Shown: positions 37,112 through 49,799 of the stretch, one piece after another
Layout of the letters: each line of letters begins with the position of its first letter
Numbering within the stretch: position 1 is the first letter of the stretch
Assembly (NCBI GenBank): GCA_018398575.1
Contig: JAGTXZ010000024.1
Coordinates: forward strand, 2,170,001 to 2,234,000
Direction: 5' to 3'
DNA length: 64,000 bases
From: Ampelomyces quisqualis
Taxonomy: Eukaryota > Ascomycota > Dothideomycetes > Pleosporales > Phaeosphaeriaceae
Notes under the pieces: model-generated
What the model saw: only the letters and a program-made list of their open reading frames with translations
What the model was told of the DNA's origin: nothing
Database searches by the model: none
Position numbers and translations under genes: made by a program

Positions 37112-40100
37112 GGTTTTTATAGTCTAAGTGTATTGTAAGATCTAAGCAACTTTCTGCGTAGATTCTCTAATATTTAAGTACTACTATAATTGCAAGTAGT
37201 TCTTTATTATATATGTTGTAATTTTCTTCTAGTAGTGTAAACTTTTATAAGTAGTAGGCTATTAAGTGCTATTTTTTATTTTGTTCTTATTTTGCATATA
37301 TTTTAATTACTAAGTCTAATGCGTTAGTTTTAAATCTAAGAAGCTCTTTGCTTCTAAATATAATAAGAACAAGTAGTGCTATATAAGCCTCTTTAAGCGT
37401 TTTAAACGCCTAAATTTATTGTTTTATTTATTTCTAAGGTGTATTGTTTTGTGTAAGTTTAGTAAGTAGCGTAGTAATTAGTTAAAAGTTCTAGATAAAC
37501 TGTTAATTAAAGTTAACAAAGCCTAGAAAGAATTAGATATCTTTTACTATAGTAGGCGTTAGCTAATCTCTAATAACTTTAATTTTGTCCTTACTTATTT
37601 ATACTCTATTCTTTCTAACTATATATCTTAGAAATTCTACTTGTTTCTAGTGCTATTTACATTTATTAGAGTCTACTACTAAGAAGAACTTTTTTAGTAG
37701 TGTTAGAATTGTATAAATATATTCTATATATTTCTTTTTATTTTCTAAATAAATAAAGATATTTTTAAAGAATGCAATAATAAATATGTTAAAGTATTCT
37801 TAAAGTATGTTGTTAATAAGTGCTTAACACGTTGCTAAGGCGTTAGTAAGACTAAATAGTATTACTAAGTACTTATAGTAGCTATAGCGTGTTCTAAACG
37901 CTATCTTTTATTCTTTGCCTTTTTTATGCGTATAAGATTGTACGTGCCTCTTAGATCTAGTACTATAAAGATCTTTGCATAGGCTAGTTAATCCTATAGT
38001 TCTAAAATATTAGGTAGTAGGTATTAATTCTTAACTTTAATATTATTAAGTTTCTAAAAGTTAATATATAGTTATAGTTTACTATTCTTCTTTAGTACAA
38101 ACATAATTAGGTATCTAGCTAGTAATTCTAATACTAAAATAAAACCTTTCTTTAGGTTTACTTAGATATACTCTTAAAGTACTTCTAGCTCTTTCTTTAA
38201 TAATCTGTAGATTAGTCTAAAGGTTCGCCTTTTCTCTTCTTCTAGAATAATCTTATAGTACTACTTCTAATGCTTAAGCAGTGCTTCTAGACTTGTTTCT
38301 TCTAAAAATAGTTTCTTAAACTTTCTATATTTCTTAGGTATATTAAAAGTTATAGGTTTCTTTAAAACTTATAATGTATTAGTATTTATTCTTTAATTGT
38401 CTAAGTTAACTAGTTATGTGCTTAACTACGTCTTAGTTAAAGTAATATTATTAATTGTCTTCTTATCTACTATTAAACGCTACTAATATGCAGGCTTAGA
38501 ATTTGTTGTATTATTATAATTCTCTAAAGAGAGAGATGTCTTCTCTTAGTCTATCTATAGGCTATTCTTTTTAAACTATAGAAGTCTTAATATAATATTG
38601 TAGGCAGCTAATCTTAAGACGTCTAAGTATATTTCCTGTTTAGTTCCTTAAATATTAAGTTCTATAGTAGTCTTATATCTAATAAGTAACTTGTTAAGCA
38701 TTTACTTTTTATTTGCAATATAAAGTTTATATAATTATTATTTCTAGTAAGGTTAGAGCTTAGCTCTTAATAAGGCATTACTTAAAATATAGTTTACTTG
38801 TAATCTTAAATTTAGAAGCGCCTTTATTTTTTTTTTATTAACTTTTACTATAAGTTTAATAAGCTTAGCAGAGTTAATTGCGTTGCAGCTCTAGGTCTCT
38901 TTCTAAAGTCTAAGGTTAACTCTAAAAAAGACTTATTCTTCTTATATCTATTAGCTTCTTTGTTATTATAGCACTTCTTGTACTCTAGTTATAGGCAGAA
39001 CTACTAGGTATAGTTTATGCATCTGCTATTAACAAGCATTCTGTTAGATATACTTTCTTTCTCTAATACATTAAAAAAACTTCTTATATTTTATTTATTA
39101 TATAGGTAGTTTACGTAAGTATCTTTAGAGTAATTATACTACTAGTACTTACAAAGTTTCTTCTACTAAGAAAAGTATTAGTTAATTTTACTACTATAAT
39201 ATATTAGGTAGTAGTTGCTATTGCATACTGTCTATAATAGAAGTCTATATTTTAGATTATAAGAATCCTGTAGGTATCTGTCTGTAAGTAAGATTTAATG
39301 CAATTTGTTTACCTTTCTATCCTAGTATTCTTTAGGCATAGAGTTTAGTACTAATACTTGCCTATTATTAGCGTAGTATATCTACTTTATATATAAGTTA
39401 TAGTATATCTTATATAGTCTGTCTGCGTTTGCTTTTTACATAATTCTCTAACTGTTGTATTCTAGCGCACTAGTTTAGAGCTAGCTAGTAGTAAGTATAT
39501 GTCTAGCTTATCTAGTGTAAGTTCTTAGTCTTCTTAGGTATTATAGACTCTTGTAGTCTCTTGTTAGTTCTATATCCTATAGATTCTGTTTTCTAAGTGT
39601 AGCAATTGTCTTTTTTCTATAACTCTATTTTTACTTAGAAAGTACTTATTTATTTAGAGAGTATAATATACTTATAGAGATTAGTAACATTTCTTTATAT
39701 ATTCTTAGTTAACTTTATTAGTTTAGTTATACTAGTTGTTAATGTTTTATTGTGTTTAAAGTAAAAGTAGTTCTATCTATTAGAATTATTTAATATTATA
39801 GTTTTATTTCTAGTTGTATAATAACACAAAGTTAGTTAAGACCTAGTTATTAGATAATGTAGTAGAGGTGTCTTCTATCTATCCTACTCTTAATTATCTG
39901 TTAATTTGTTAGATAATAGGTTAGTTCTTAATTACAATCTATTCTTTAACGTCTTTTTCTAAAGCGTTAGTTAACATATTAAGCTAGTATATAACTTTGT
40001 TCTTAAAGTAATAGTCTTACGCATAATATCTAACTTTATTTTAGTTATAATAAGTAATCTTATTTTTGTTAAGCCTATTCTTTAGTAGTTGTTTCTTTAA

Positions 40101-40924
40101 GTAACTTTTCTATTCTAGGTCTTTATTAAAGTTGTCTAAGTGCATAGCTTTAGGTCTATACCCTAGGTATGCTTTTAGTAAGCATAGTTAATAAGTTTCT
40201 TGTCTTAAGTAGTAGCGCTGTTGTCCTTTGTTTAGTTGTATTTATTTCTAATATCTTTTGTTTAAGCAAAATTCTTTATGTTCTTATAGTAGATACAAAG
40301 AGTATAACCTATCTTTAAGTGCTAATTTATAGAGTTTATTATCTAAGCAAATAGCTTTATTCTAAAGTTCTTTAAGAGTAGTAATATATGTTTTACTGCA
40401 TATAAGTTTAGCTTGTATAGTAGCCTTAAGGCCTTGCTTATACATACGCATTAGAGTAGTGTTATCTTAGTAGATTTGTTTAGCGTATTATTAAAAAACA
40501 TTAGTATAGTTAGCAGCTAATTAGGTTTGTTTTAAACTTTAGATTTTTTGTTCTGCAATTACAAATTTCTTAAGAAGTAAGAAGATCTGCTACAAGCGTG
40601 CCTTAAACGCGTACTAGTCTTCTACAAGGTTAGTATTGTCTGCGTTTGTAATATTATTATCTATATACTTTTAAATAATTAAAAGTACCTATTTCTTAGC
40701 GTTGCCTTTTATATAAGTTGTAGTAAGAATAACTTTATTATTATTCTTAATCTTATCTTCTTCTACATAAAAGTGCCTATTAAACTAAAAGATCTAGGTC
40801 TTAAGTTTATTGCAGTCTTTATAGTAAAGATTAGGCTTGTTAACCTTAAGTCTAAGTTATTCTACTTAGAAATACTTAGGTGTATCTATTGTAATATTGC
40901 TGCTTATTATAAGAGTGTTTAAAG
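37112..40924 (-). pseudogene. G2 gag and pol, 5' part: Gag, protease, reverse transcriptase, start of RNase H
   Basis: Minus-strand frames match G4 domain by domain. The reverse transcriptase catalytic box, at about 37775-37755, reads FFKN where G4 has YLNN, followed by the shared IFIYLENKKKYIEYIYTIL context. RNase H starts near 37450 and is broken at 37112. Gag fills the region next to the 5' LTR at 40925. TAA/TAG stops throughout. Confidence 0.8.
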
Positions 40925-41094
40925 TGTTAAGACTGTTAGTCTAGTAACAAATAATAAGAATACTAGTAAAGACTAAAAGTATAGCTAAGGTTAGTTTTTG
41001 TAAATAGGTGCAGAGTTGCTTTAGATATAAAGAGTATTGTTACTAAGATAGTAAAGGCTAGGGCTTTCTAAAAAGAGTAACAATAGTTAAATAG
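40925..41094 (-). repeat. G2 5' LTR, first part (170 bp)
   Basis: Matches 33596-33765 of the 3' LTR. It is broken at 41094 by Copia C3 and resumes at 49495; 170 plus 300 bases gives exactly the 470 of the intact LTR. The last five bases, AATAG, are duplicated at 49490-49494. Confidence 0.9.
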
Positions 41095-41313
41095 TATAAC
41101 AGAGTATGTAAATTAGTAGATTATAAGATTGTTACGTATGATACTTAAGTATGTTACTAAGAAAGTAAGAATACTTTTAGGATTAAACTAACTAATTAAG
41201 CTGTCTCTTAGCTTAGTGTATTTAATCTAATTAATCTTTACATAGCATAGAATAAGTAATACAATCCTTTTTACTTATAATAATTTAATCTATAGTATTG
41301 CTTAGCTTCTATA
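41095..41313 (+). repeat. C3 5' LTR, 219 bp
   Basis: Starts TATAACAGAG and ends GCTTCTATA; the 3' copy has TGTAATAGAG and GCTCCTACA, so the canonical TG...CA ends have become TA...TA by RIP in this copy. Confidence 0.92.
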
Positions 41314-41903
41314 GTTATAAGCCTCGCGTTATAAGACTATAGTGTTAATTCCTCCTGCGCACCTTATATTGCTAAGGTACTACCTAGATTAACAATTACT
41401 CTAAAACTCCTCTAAACTTCCTTTTTAAATACTCTTCTTAAACTAACTAGTTAACAATTATAGACTCTTATTCTAACAATAAGATTAGCCTAGACGTTCT
41501 TTTAAATAGTTAGTTAGACTAGCTGTACTAGTTTGCACAGCTCTAGCTTTATGCTTGCAACAAAGGAGTCTAGGACTAGATTAACCTAGACAGCAACACA
41601 GTGCTCCTAATTAACAATTAGGAACCTAAATATCTAGAGCTTCTAGCTGCTCTAAGCTAGCTAGTCTCTGCTCTACTGCCTAGAGCTACTAATCTAGAAA
41701 CTTAAATCTGCAATAAAGCTTTTAATTAATATAATCTAAAGCTAGTTACTTATAAACTTGCCTCTAGCAGTTACAAAGAAGACGTTTGCTAATATAAAGT
41801 TAATACGTTAAAATAGACTAGGCAAGTAGCTAAGCTTAGCAACGTCTAGGAATAGATTAGTTAAACAGTAGCTAAGAATCTAATAGCACTAGCAGTAATC
41901 AAA

Positions 41904-44900
41904 ATGCTTAACTCTTTAGAAATAAATCTCTAAGCCTTAATTAGAATCCTTAAGCACAACCTTGCTCTAGTAGATAATAATACTATGCACCTAGTTAGGC
42001 AGCAATATTAAGCCTATTTAGAAAAGGCTAGGCATAGTAGGATTACTCTAGATAAATAGTTTAACAAATAGCAGGTAATCTATAGGAAGGCTTAAGCGTT
42101 CTAAGTTATAGAGATAGAAGAATAACTTGCCTTTACTAATTTTTTAAACGCCCTATCTGCTAGGATTGCTCTTAACTAGGCTTAATTAATGCGTTAGGAT
42201 ATTATTAAAGATGCAGCCCTTAGTTAACTAGCTATAACTGTATATAATCTAGCTAAGATCTTTTCTCTTATACTTTAAGAACAAGTAGTTCTTGCTACTA
42301 AAGGAAAGTCCTATTTAGCCTTTGCAACCCTTAGAAATATTAAGAACTTAGAAAACAAGGACTCTAATCTAAAGAACAAAGGCAAAGACAATTTAAAGCT
42401 AAAATATTACTCTTGTAAGAATAATAAGAAGTGCAAATAGAACCTAATAGATTATCTTTAACTAAAGACTGTAATTACTAGATTAGCCCTACTAGGAAAA
42501 GTACTAATTAAGATCTCTAATTTTAACTAAAAGAAGGTTCTTAAGCAGCTTAACACTACTAAGTAGGCTGCACTTAATAACAAGATCAAGAAAGCTAGTT
42601 AGACGCTACCTATTGCAGCTAACTAATTAAGTTCTAGAACTAAGACAGTAACATATCTAGGAGATGTTATAGCATTACTAATTAACCTAACTACTTTTAA
42701 TTAGGAACCTAATGTTACTAATCTAGACTTTAGAGTGTATACTACTACGTTTATAACCTATTTACTTTTAAGAAGTACTGTTTACAATAGAGCAGGTGCA
42801 GTGCACCTAGTTAATAATTAGTTACTTCTTGTTCTAAGAATGTTTAGTCCTACCTACTCTAAAGAAAGAGTTAAGGCTAAAACATAGTTACTTTCTGTAA
42901 CTAGGTATAGCAATTAAGTAATTAAGAACGTCTTGTATAGTCTAGACAGTTCTTACACTAGAAACCTAAAGCTTAAGAAGGTTAAAGTTGTAGATAGCTT
43001 TTATGTAAACATTGTATCTGCAGCACTGCTTAAGCAAGCAGGTATATAGTATAGTAAATTAGATAGTACTCTTTAGTTTAGATTATACAAGTAGAACGTT
43101 ATTATACACAAGCTTTATAAGGCCTATAACCTCTTGTTTATTAAATATAACTAGGTTACACGCTATGTTCTATAACTACTAATCCTGCATACGTTATATT
43201 AATCTAACATTAATTACTTAAGAAATAATAACAAGAATCTATAGCACAAAAGATTAGGCTGCCTAGGCTAGTAAGCACTCTAGGCTCTTGCCTAGTTAGC
43301 CTAAAACGTTAAGATAAATAGAACTAAAAGGATTAATTGTTAGGACTGCTTAGTTACCTATGCAACTTAAGTAGTCTTATAACAGCTAAGAGAAAGATTA
43401 CTACAACTATTCTATTAAGTCACTTAGGATCTATTTAACATGCTAACTAGAAGGCTTTATAAAGAATAGTCCTTGATTATTAAGGAAGACTATCCTAGGA
43501 AACTTTTTAACTACAACCTTTACAACAAAACATTTATTAAAATTATAAGAGTAATTAAACAATTTACTACCGAGGTTAGGAACAAATTTAATCTAAAAAT
43601 TGTAGAAATCTATTAAGATAATAACACTGCAACTCTGCCTTAGAGAGGGCGTTTGCAGTATAAGAAGTAGGTAGATTAAGAGAGAATTACAATACTACGC
43701 CTGCTACTATACACGTATCAGCTAAATAGATTAGCTAAGCAGGCAGGCTAGAAGCTAATTACAAAATTAATTAAGATGCGCACAGATACAAATTTTCTAA
43801 CTAGGCTCTAGCTATATATTATAGATGCAGCTGCCTACTTACACAGCATAAGCTTATTAAAAATCTATAGTTTTTAATCCCTAAATAAGGTCCTGCACGC
43901 CTAGTTTAGGCAACATTTTTAATAGTACAAGCTAGCAATTACTAGGCACAGGACTGCTAATCTACGCATAAGTTAGAGTAGTATTTATGCCTATAGCTGC
44001 AGAGCGTATCTTCTTAATCGCGACTAAGCAGTAGGTAGGAATAGGCGCAAGTTTAAAGTTAACTCTTACAGCTATATTAGATATCTAGTAGGCTATTAAG
44101 CCTCTAATATCTATTATATATAGGTCCTATTAATTAATTAAGTAATTGTATTAAGAGACGTTACTATTAATAAATCTATATTCTACTCTAGCAACTAAGA
44201 AGATAAGATGCCTAAGAAGTAAGCACTTAAGATTATAGATATTCTATACGTTAGTAAACTTAATAATCCTAGGCAGGATATTAACCTGCCTATTCTACAG
44301 GATTAACTAAGCTAGAAAATTACTAAGGTTACTAAGCAACAGCTTAGGAGTAAGCATCTAATTCTAAGAATTACAGAGACTAGCTAATCTTATAATTATA
44401 AAGGAAAGGAGGCAGAAGCTAAGAGGAGTGCTAGTAAGGCTAGTAAGTATTTAGGAATTCTCTTAGACTAAAGTAAATATACTAGGCTTGTTACACTAGA
44501 GGCAACTCTAGAACTAGATTAGTTATCTAGTATTTAGCTTATTAAGCGCGTAGGATCTAACAGCTAAGAACTATTGCTACATTCTAAAAGAGCTAGCCTG
44601 TTAGTATCTAGGGATTAGATAGGTTCCTAACAGGATAGGCAGTTAGCCTTTTCCTTTCCTGCTACTTAACCTAAGAGTAGTAACTCTAGAGCCTTAGACA
44701 AAGTAGAATTAGTAAATTCTCTTATATAATTAAGTTGTTAACTGCAAGAAGCAGCTCCTAAAATTAATAAACTACTAAGTTAATATATGCTACTTTAACG
44801 CAAGAAGGATTATAACAATTAGATAGAGAGTAAGAGTGTAAATATATTAATTGCAGATCTATTTATAGATTACTAGAAACACAATTTTAAGAACACTTTC

Positions 44901-45409
44901 CTTCTAGGCCTTGTAGAAGCCTAGAACGAGCGCTCTAGTTACAAAATACTAAACGCTATAATTATAACAGTAATGCTAAGTAATTAGAATTACTAAACAG
45001 TTAAAAAGCGTGCTGATAGAAATAATATACCTAAGCTACCTAATACATAGAAGCAGATACTTTAACATCTAATAAAAAGCCTGTTATTAGATGCCTCTCT
45101 TAAAGAAATTAATTAGCTACACAAGAAAGGCACTTAGAAAGAGATTCTAAAGCATAAGTCTAAGGATTAACTAATCCTATTAAAATAGGTCTAGGTATAC
45201 AAGTTTAATTAAGACAGTTACTTTCTAAAGTGTAAAGCTAGGCTTGTAGTAAGAGGAGATCTCTAAGAAAAGGACTCTCTACTTACTACGTACGCTACTA
45301 CTCTTGCAGCTAAGTCTTTTAGGATTGCTATAGCTATTGCAGCCTATTTTGATCTAGAAATTATGCAATATAACGTGGTTGGAGCGTTCCTTAACGCCTT
45401 AATTACAGC
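41904..45409 (+). pseudogene. C3 gag-pol, first part: Gag to reverse transcriptase
   Basis: Frame 3 from ATG 41904. Gag has a degraded zinc knuckle near 42400 (KYYSCKNNKK). The protease region near 42780 reads YNRAGAVHLVNN, in the place of the DSGA..H motif. A pre-integrase block (LWHKRLG, about 43245), an integrase region, then the reverse transcriptase start with FNQDSYFLKCKARLVVRGDL (about 45210) and AFLNALITA just before the break at 45410. Stops are TAA/TAG only. The first Met may not be the original start: the 5' leader from 41314 is 590 bases with no clear frame. Confidence 0.85.
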
Positions 45410-46266
45410 TACGTTAGGAAAACACAACGTTAGCGACATCCGCGACATTAGCGACACTGTTAACACAACTGTACCACTAGCTACTAGACAGTTCTTAACT
45501 GTGCTTGACTGTCCCTAGGGTCTCCTATTTGTTCTGGCTGCCTAATTAGACTGAAACGCTCAAATTAATCTGCCTGATCCACTGGACCTACCTGCCCCAC
45601 CCGCGCCATGACGTTATTATCCTAAAAACTAAAAATATAGAGCTTAATTCTCTCTTTAAAACGTACTTTTTAGATTTCTTATAGCTGCTCTTGTTGTTGA
45701 GATGCAAGGCAGTGAAGTTTGTAGATTTTAATGTTCTTTGCTAAGGCTTGTTTTCGCTAAAGCTCTAGCACTTTAATTAGATAATATATTATATTTTTTT
45801 TTAAAAAATAGTAACTAAACAGCTAATTTTACCTTAGAACATTTTTATTACTTATTATTATATTGCAGGCGCCTAGTTCTATTGCATTAAACGTACTTAG
45901 AGGTTTTTTTAAAAAAAAATTAAACATTATAACTTTAAGGCGCTATATCTCAGTAACTAGAGCAGCTAGAAAAATTCTGAATAGTGCATTTGAAAGAGGG
46001 AATTCCGCTCTATATTTTGTATTTTTAGGTTACTTACGTAATCATAAAAATACAGCTATACGTAAAATTGGCGACATTAGCAACTCTGTTAGATCTAGCG
46101 ACTCTAGCGACCCTGTTAGGTTGCTGTCAGGTTGCTGTCAGGTTGCTAGCGACTAGAAGTAAGTGAGGCAACTTTGGCAAATTGTCTAGTAGACAGTATT
46201 ACTGTTAGGCTGCCGCAGGTTGCAGCGATTAGGCTAACTAGAACAATCTTAAATTTTCCTAACGTA
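45410..46266. mobile_element. Short non-autonomous TIR element (copy C), least mutated copy
   Basis: 853 bases between two TAs; termini TACGTTAGGAAAAC and TTTTCCTAACGTA. CpA steps are largely intact (for example GCGACATCCGCGACATTAGCG at the left), so this copy is younger or was less exposed to RIP than its surroundings. The left end shows TTAGCGACA repeats; the right end shows three CAGGTTGCT repeats and TAGCGAC repeats. An open stretch at 45863-46156 has no family match and is interrupted in copy B. The insertion splits C3 reverse transcriptase after AFLNALITA, which continues in frame at 46266. Confidence 0.92.
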
Positions 46267-47461
46267 ATAATCTAGTAATCTGTAATCTACTAGACAGATT
46301 TAAGAAAGCTAGGCTATGTGTAAGGCTTAATTAAGCACTCTACAGGCTTAGAGAATCTCTATTACTTTAGTATAAAGAATTCTTAAGATTACTACACAGG
46401 ACAGGACTACTTGCATCTAAAGAAGAACTCTATCTATTCTTTACTTAGGATTAAACAGTTTTAGTTTTATTCTACGTTAATAATATCCTACTTATTTACT
46501 ACAAAGATTACAAGCTTAAAGCTAAGGATCTATAGACTAAAATTATTAGCAAATATAAAATCTAGAATCAAGAACTAGTTAAATAGTTCTTTAGGATTAG
46601 AGTTATCTAAAACAGATTAGACAGAACAATTACTCTAGTTTACAATGCCTATATTAACAAGATTACTAAGAAATTTAGTCTACACAATAGATTATTCTCT
46701 TTAACACTACTGCTATCTAAGAAGCTCTACAAGAACACTAGAGAAGCTAGTAAGTAAGAAATTAAGGCCTATTAAGAAAGAGTTAGATTAGTCTTCTACA
46801 CTGCAATTATAATCTGCCTAGATATTACCTACGCAGTCTTAAAGCTTTCCTATTTCTTAACTAATTCTTTAGACAAGCACATTAAAGCTGTAGAACAGGT
46901 AATTATATACCTGTATTAAACAAGGTTTGATTTAATTAAATATAGAGATTTTAATAGTCTAGAACTAACTATTTGCGAGGACGCCTTCTTTGCTAATAAT
47001 AAAGTAACTAGGCGTTCTTTACATAGTTATATAGCTATCCTGTTTAGAGGAGCAATCTCTTAGAAAGCTGCAAGGCAAGAATTAGTTACTATGTTAACAA
47101 TAGAAGCTAAGCTACTTGCTCTAGAATACGCTGCAAAAGAATCTGTAGCGCTTAGTTAGTTCTTTAAGAAGCTTACGCTTAATCTAGAAGATCTATAGAA
47201 TATCTAGTGTAATAATTAGCAGACTATCTAGCTAGTTATAAGGAAAAATAAGCAAATATTTACAAAGCTTAGGTATGTTAACATTTAGAATATGTAGCTT
47301 AGGCAAGAGCACTTAAAAGGATTATTCTAAGTATTCTATTTAAAATCTAGATTAATACTAGCTAATAGTCTTACTAAGAACTTTACCTATTAACAATTTC
47401 TTAAGTTTAAGTAGCTACTTAACCTTAAGAATATAAGTGAGTTACTTACAAAGCAATAATT
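46267..47461 (+). pseudogene. C3 pol, second part: reverse transcriptase and RNase H
   Basis: Resumes frame 3. The ALYRLRESLLL block (family ALYGLRxSPLLW) lies at about 46340, and the YxDD box near 46475 reads YVNN. RNase H: CEDAFFANNKVTRRS, then LTIEAKLLALEYAAKE, then NIQNMQLRQEHLKG (family DIQxMWLRQE). Ends at TAA 47459-47461 after NLKNISELLTKQ. Confidence 0.88.
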
Positions 47462-49270
47462 TAAAACACATAAAGATTAATTTTACTTTTCTATCTACTA
47501 ATTAATTTGCTTGCTCTAGAAGCTTAAGATTACTATAGGATCTAAGCAGAGCAAACACGCAAAAACTAAGACTACTAACTCTAAATTATAAGCAAAACTA
47601 CTTAGAAACTTACCTCTATAAAGTTAAATACCTTATTAATTATCTTGTAAGCCTAAGTATAACGCTTAGCAATTAAGAGACCTAAAGCTCTTAATCTATA
47701 GCTTAGAGTTAGCAAATCTCTAACTGTTTCTATAGCTTTAGGTAAAGAAGACAACAGCTAATCTTACGCTAGCTCTTAACGCTTAGGTATTAGAGTCTAA
47801 GCAGCCTAGAGCTGCTCCTTAAGTAGTAGAGTGTTAGGCAAGAAAGAGCTGCAGCGCTAGTAACTAAACAACAACTACTACCTGCTTAGTATAAACAGAG
47901 CCTAAGCTATAAACCTGCTTAACGCTCTACTAAACTTATATCCTCTAAAGCCCTAAGCAGAACGCGTAGGCTTAGCACCTAGTAAGCTAAAAGTTAGATT
48001 AATATAGCTTAAGCTTGCTCTAAAACTACTAGAAGCTAGAACGCTCTAAGCTTACTATATAGCCTTTGTAGCCTTAAGCTACTAGTTAAGCTATACGTAA
48101 GCCTTCTCTAGCTCTTATAATTAGATTAGCTATTTCTAAAATTAAATAATCTTTAAAACTTACCTTAATAGTTTTCTTAAACACGCTAATAATAATTTGT
48201 ATAGCCTGCTTACGCAGATTACCTAGACTACTTATATTAGTAAGTATATTATTAATAGCGACTAAAGTAACCTATATCTTAACGCAAGAATAGTTTAGGT
48301 AAGCTGTACAACACTTACTTATTATTAATCTAGCTTTACTATAGCAGTAGCTGTTGCCTTACTTGTTAGTAAACTAAGAGGCGCAGCGCAAGTATAAACT
48401 TAAGCAAAGCTTTCTTTTTTTAACTCTAATAGTCTCTTTACTAGAAACTACTCTACTCTTAAGTAAGGAATTGCGCTACTTAGTCTTGCGCTACAATTAG
48501 CGTAGCAGATTTAGATTGTTAGCCTTACTCTTAACAGCAGGCGTAGTAGTAGTAGTAGCGTTCTTCTTGTAAGCGCGCGCGTAGGCTATCTTGTTAACTA
48601 TAACAGCAGAATTCTTCTTAGGCAGCTGCTTAAGTTAGTAATAGACTAGATTAAAAGTAGAGAAACTTACTATAATAGAGGAGATTAAGCAAGTAGTTAA
48701 GGAAGTAGATAATAAGAAGAATAAGTAGATAGATAGCTAGTTAATAAGTTAATTAAAAAGTTAATTAATGCCCTAGAGTGTAAAAATAGAGAAGCAGGCA
48801 GGCTTCTTATACCTAAGCTACGTAACTGCAAGGTAATAAGCTTACCTACTACTTTCTTACCTAGTTACGCAATCTTACTCTATAATAACACACGTAAATA
48901 GACTGCCTCTTACCTAGCTAACAGGCTAAGTAATAGCAAACGCTCTAAATTAAAGCTTAGCCTATAGGTAAACCTACACTAATAGTCTGTTTACTCTTAT
49001 AATATAAGACTACCTGCTTACAAGATCTCTACACAAGACCTAGTTAAGATAACGTAGGTTATAATTGTAAGCAGATAACACTAATATTAAGTTTAATTAC
49101 ATATATAGTAAATAATTAGAAATTTATACGCTAATAACTTACGTTTAAGCTAATAAATTAAGCAACGTAACGCTTGTAATACAGAGTAGTATTACTGTTT
49201 GCCTTAATTACTACTTCTACTCTACTAAACAGATTAGGTAAGCTAACAAGTTTACCTAATCTAGGGAGTG
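47462..49270 (-). other. Long 3' region of C3 with an antisense coding-like frame
   Basis: 1.8 kb between the RNase H stop and the 3' LTR, unusually long for Copia. The minus strand at about 48640-47850 gives coding-like frames: a basic, Ala/Thr-rich stretch (NSAVIVNKIAYARAYKKN, then TTTTT) followed by a helical segment with KDYLILEIANLIIRA at about 48160. Breaks are TAA/TAG. No family recognised; it could be a captured host fragment or an antisense frame. Confidence 0.35.
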
Positions 49271-49489
49271 TGTAATAGAGTATGTAAATTAGTAGATTAC
49301 AGAATTGTTACGTATAATACCTAAGCATGTTACTAAGAAAGTAAGAATACTTTTAGGATTAGACTAACTAATTAAGCTGTCTCTTAGCTTAGTGTATTTA
49401 ATCTAATTAATCTTTACATAGCATAGAATAAGTAATACAATTCTTTTTACTTACGACAATTTCATCTATAGTATCGCTTAGCTCCTACA
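49271..49489 (+). repeat. C3 3' LTR, 219 bp
   Basis: TGTAATAGAG...GCTCCTACA. It keeps the TG...CA ends lost in the 5' copy; the two copies differ mainly by transitions. Followed directly by the AATAG duplication. Confidence 0.93.
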
Positions 49490-49494
49490 AATAG

Positions 49495-49794
49495 CTAGTT
49501 ACTAACTAGAGCGTCTATAACATAAGTTAAATATAATAAGCTATAGAAGCTTATTATCTAAGTCGATATACTTATACTTGTCTTATTGTCTTATAGTATC
49601 TTATATAGTCTTATAGACTTATTTTATAAGACTTTATAAGATTTCTAAGACTATAAGACTTGTAACTTGCTACGTAATAGGTTAGTACCTTAGCAATCCT
49701 ATACACCTAAGTCTAGAACCTGCTTAATCTCTGTTGCGATTAAGAAATAAGTACTTAAGGTGCTGCCTTCTATCTAACGTGTAAGATTATAATA
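49495..49794 (-). repeat. G2 5' LTR, second part (300 bp)
   Basis: Continues the LTR cut at 41094 and matches 33766-34065. Ends GATTATAATA, then GTAAC, the right copy of the G2 target duplication (49795-49799). Confidence 0.9.
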
Positions 49795-49799
49795 GTAAC

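Larger units (their letters stand above)
41095..49489 (+). mobile_element. Ty1/Copia element C3, inserted in the G2 5' LTR
   Basis: Bounded by 219-bp LTRs (41095-41313, 49271-49489) and the duplication AATAG (41090-41094, 49490-49494). The 8.4-kb length includes the 855-bp short TIR insertion at 45410-46266. Gag-pol is on the plus strand in a single frame, followed by an unusually long 1.8-kb 3' region before the LTR. Confidence 0.93.
33596..49794 (-). mobile_element. Ty3/Gypsy element G2 with two nested insertions
   Basis: Minus-strand element bounded by 470-bp LTRs and GTAAC duplications. Without the nested Copia C3 (41095-49489 plus its duplicated AATAG) and the short TIR element (36262-37111), its own length is about 7 kb, similar to the sister copy G4 at 50646-57975. 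Same family as G4 by LTR and pol. It inserted into unresolved sequence that I assign to G3. Confidence 0.9.

Noticed and set aside
45863..46156. 97-codon open frame inside short element C
   Set aside because: Interrupted in copy B, no family match, and the element has no other coding sign; treated as chance.
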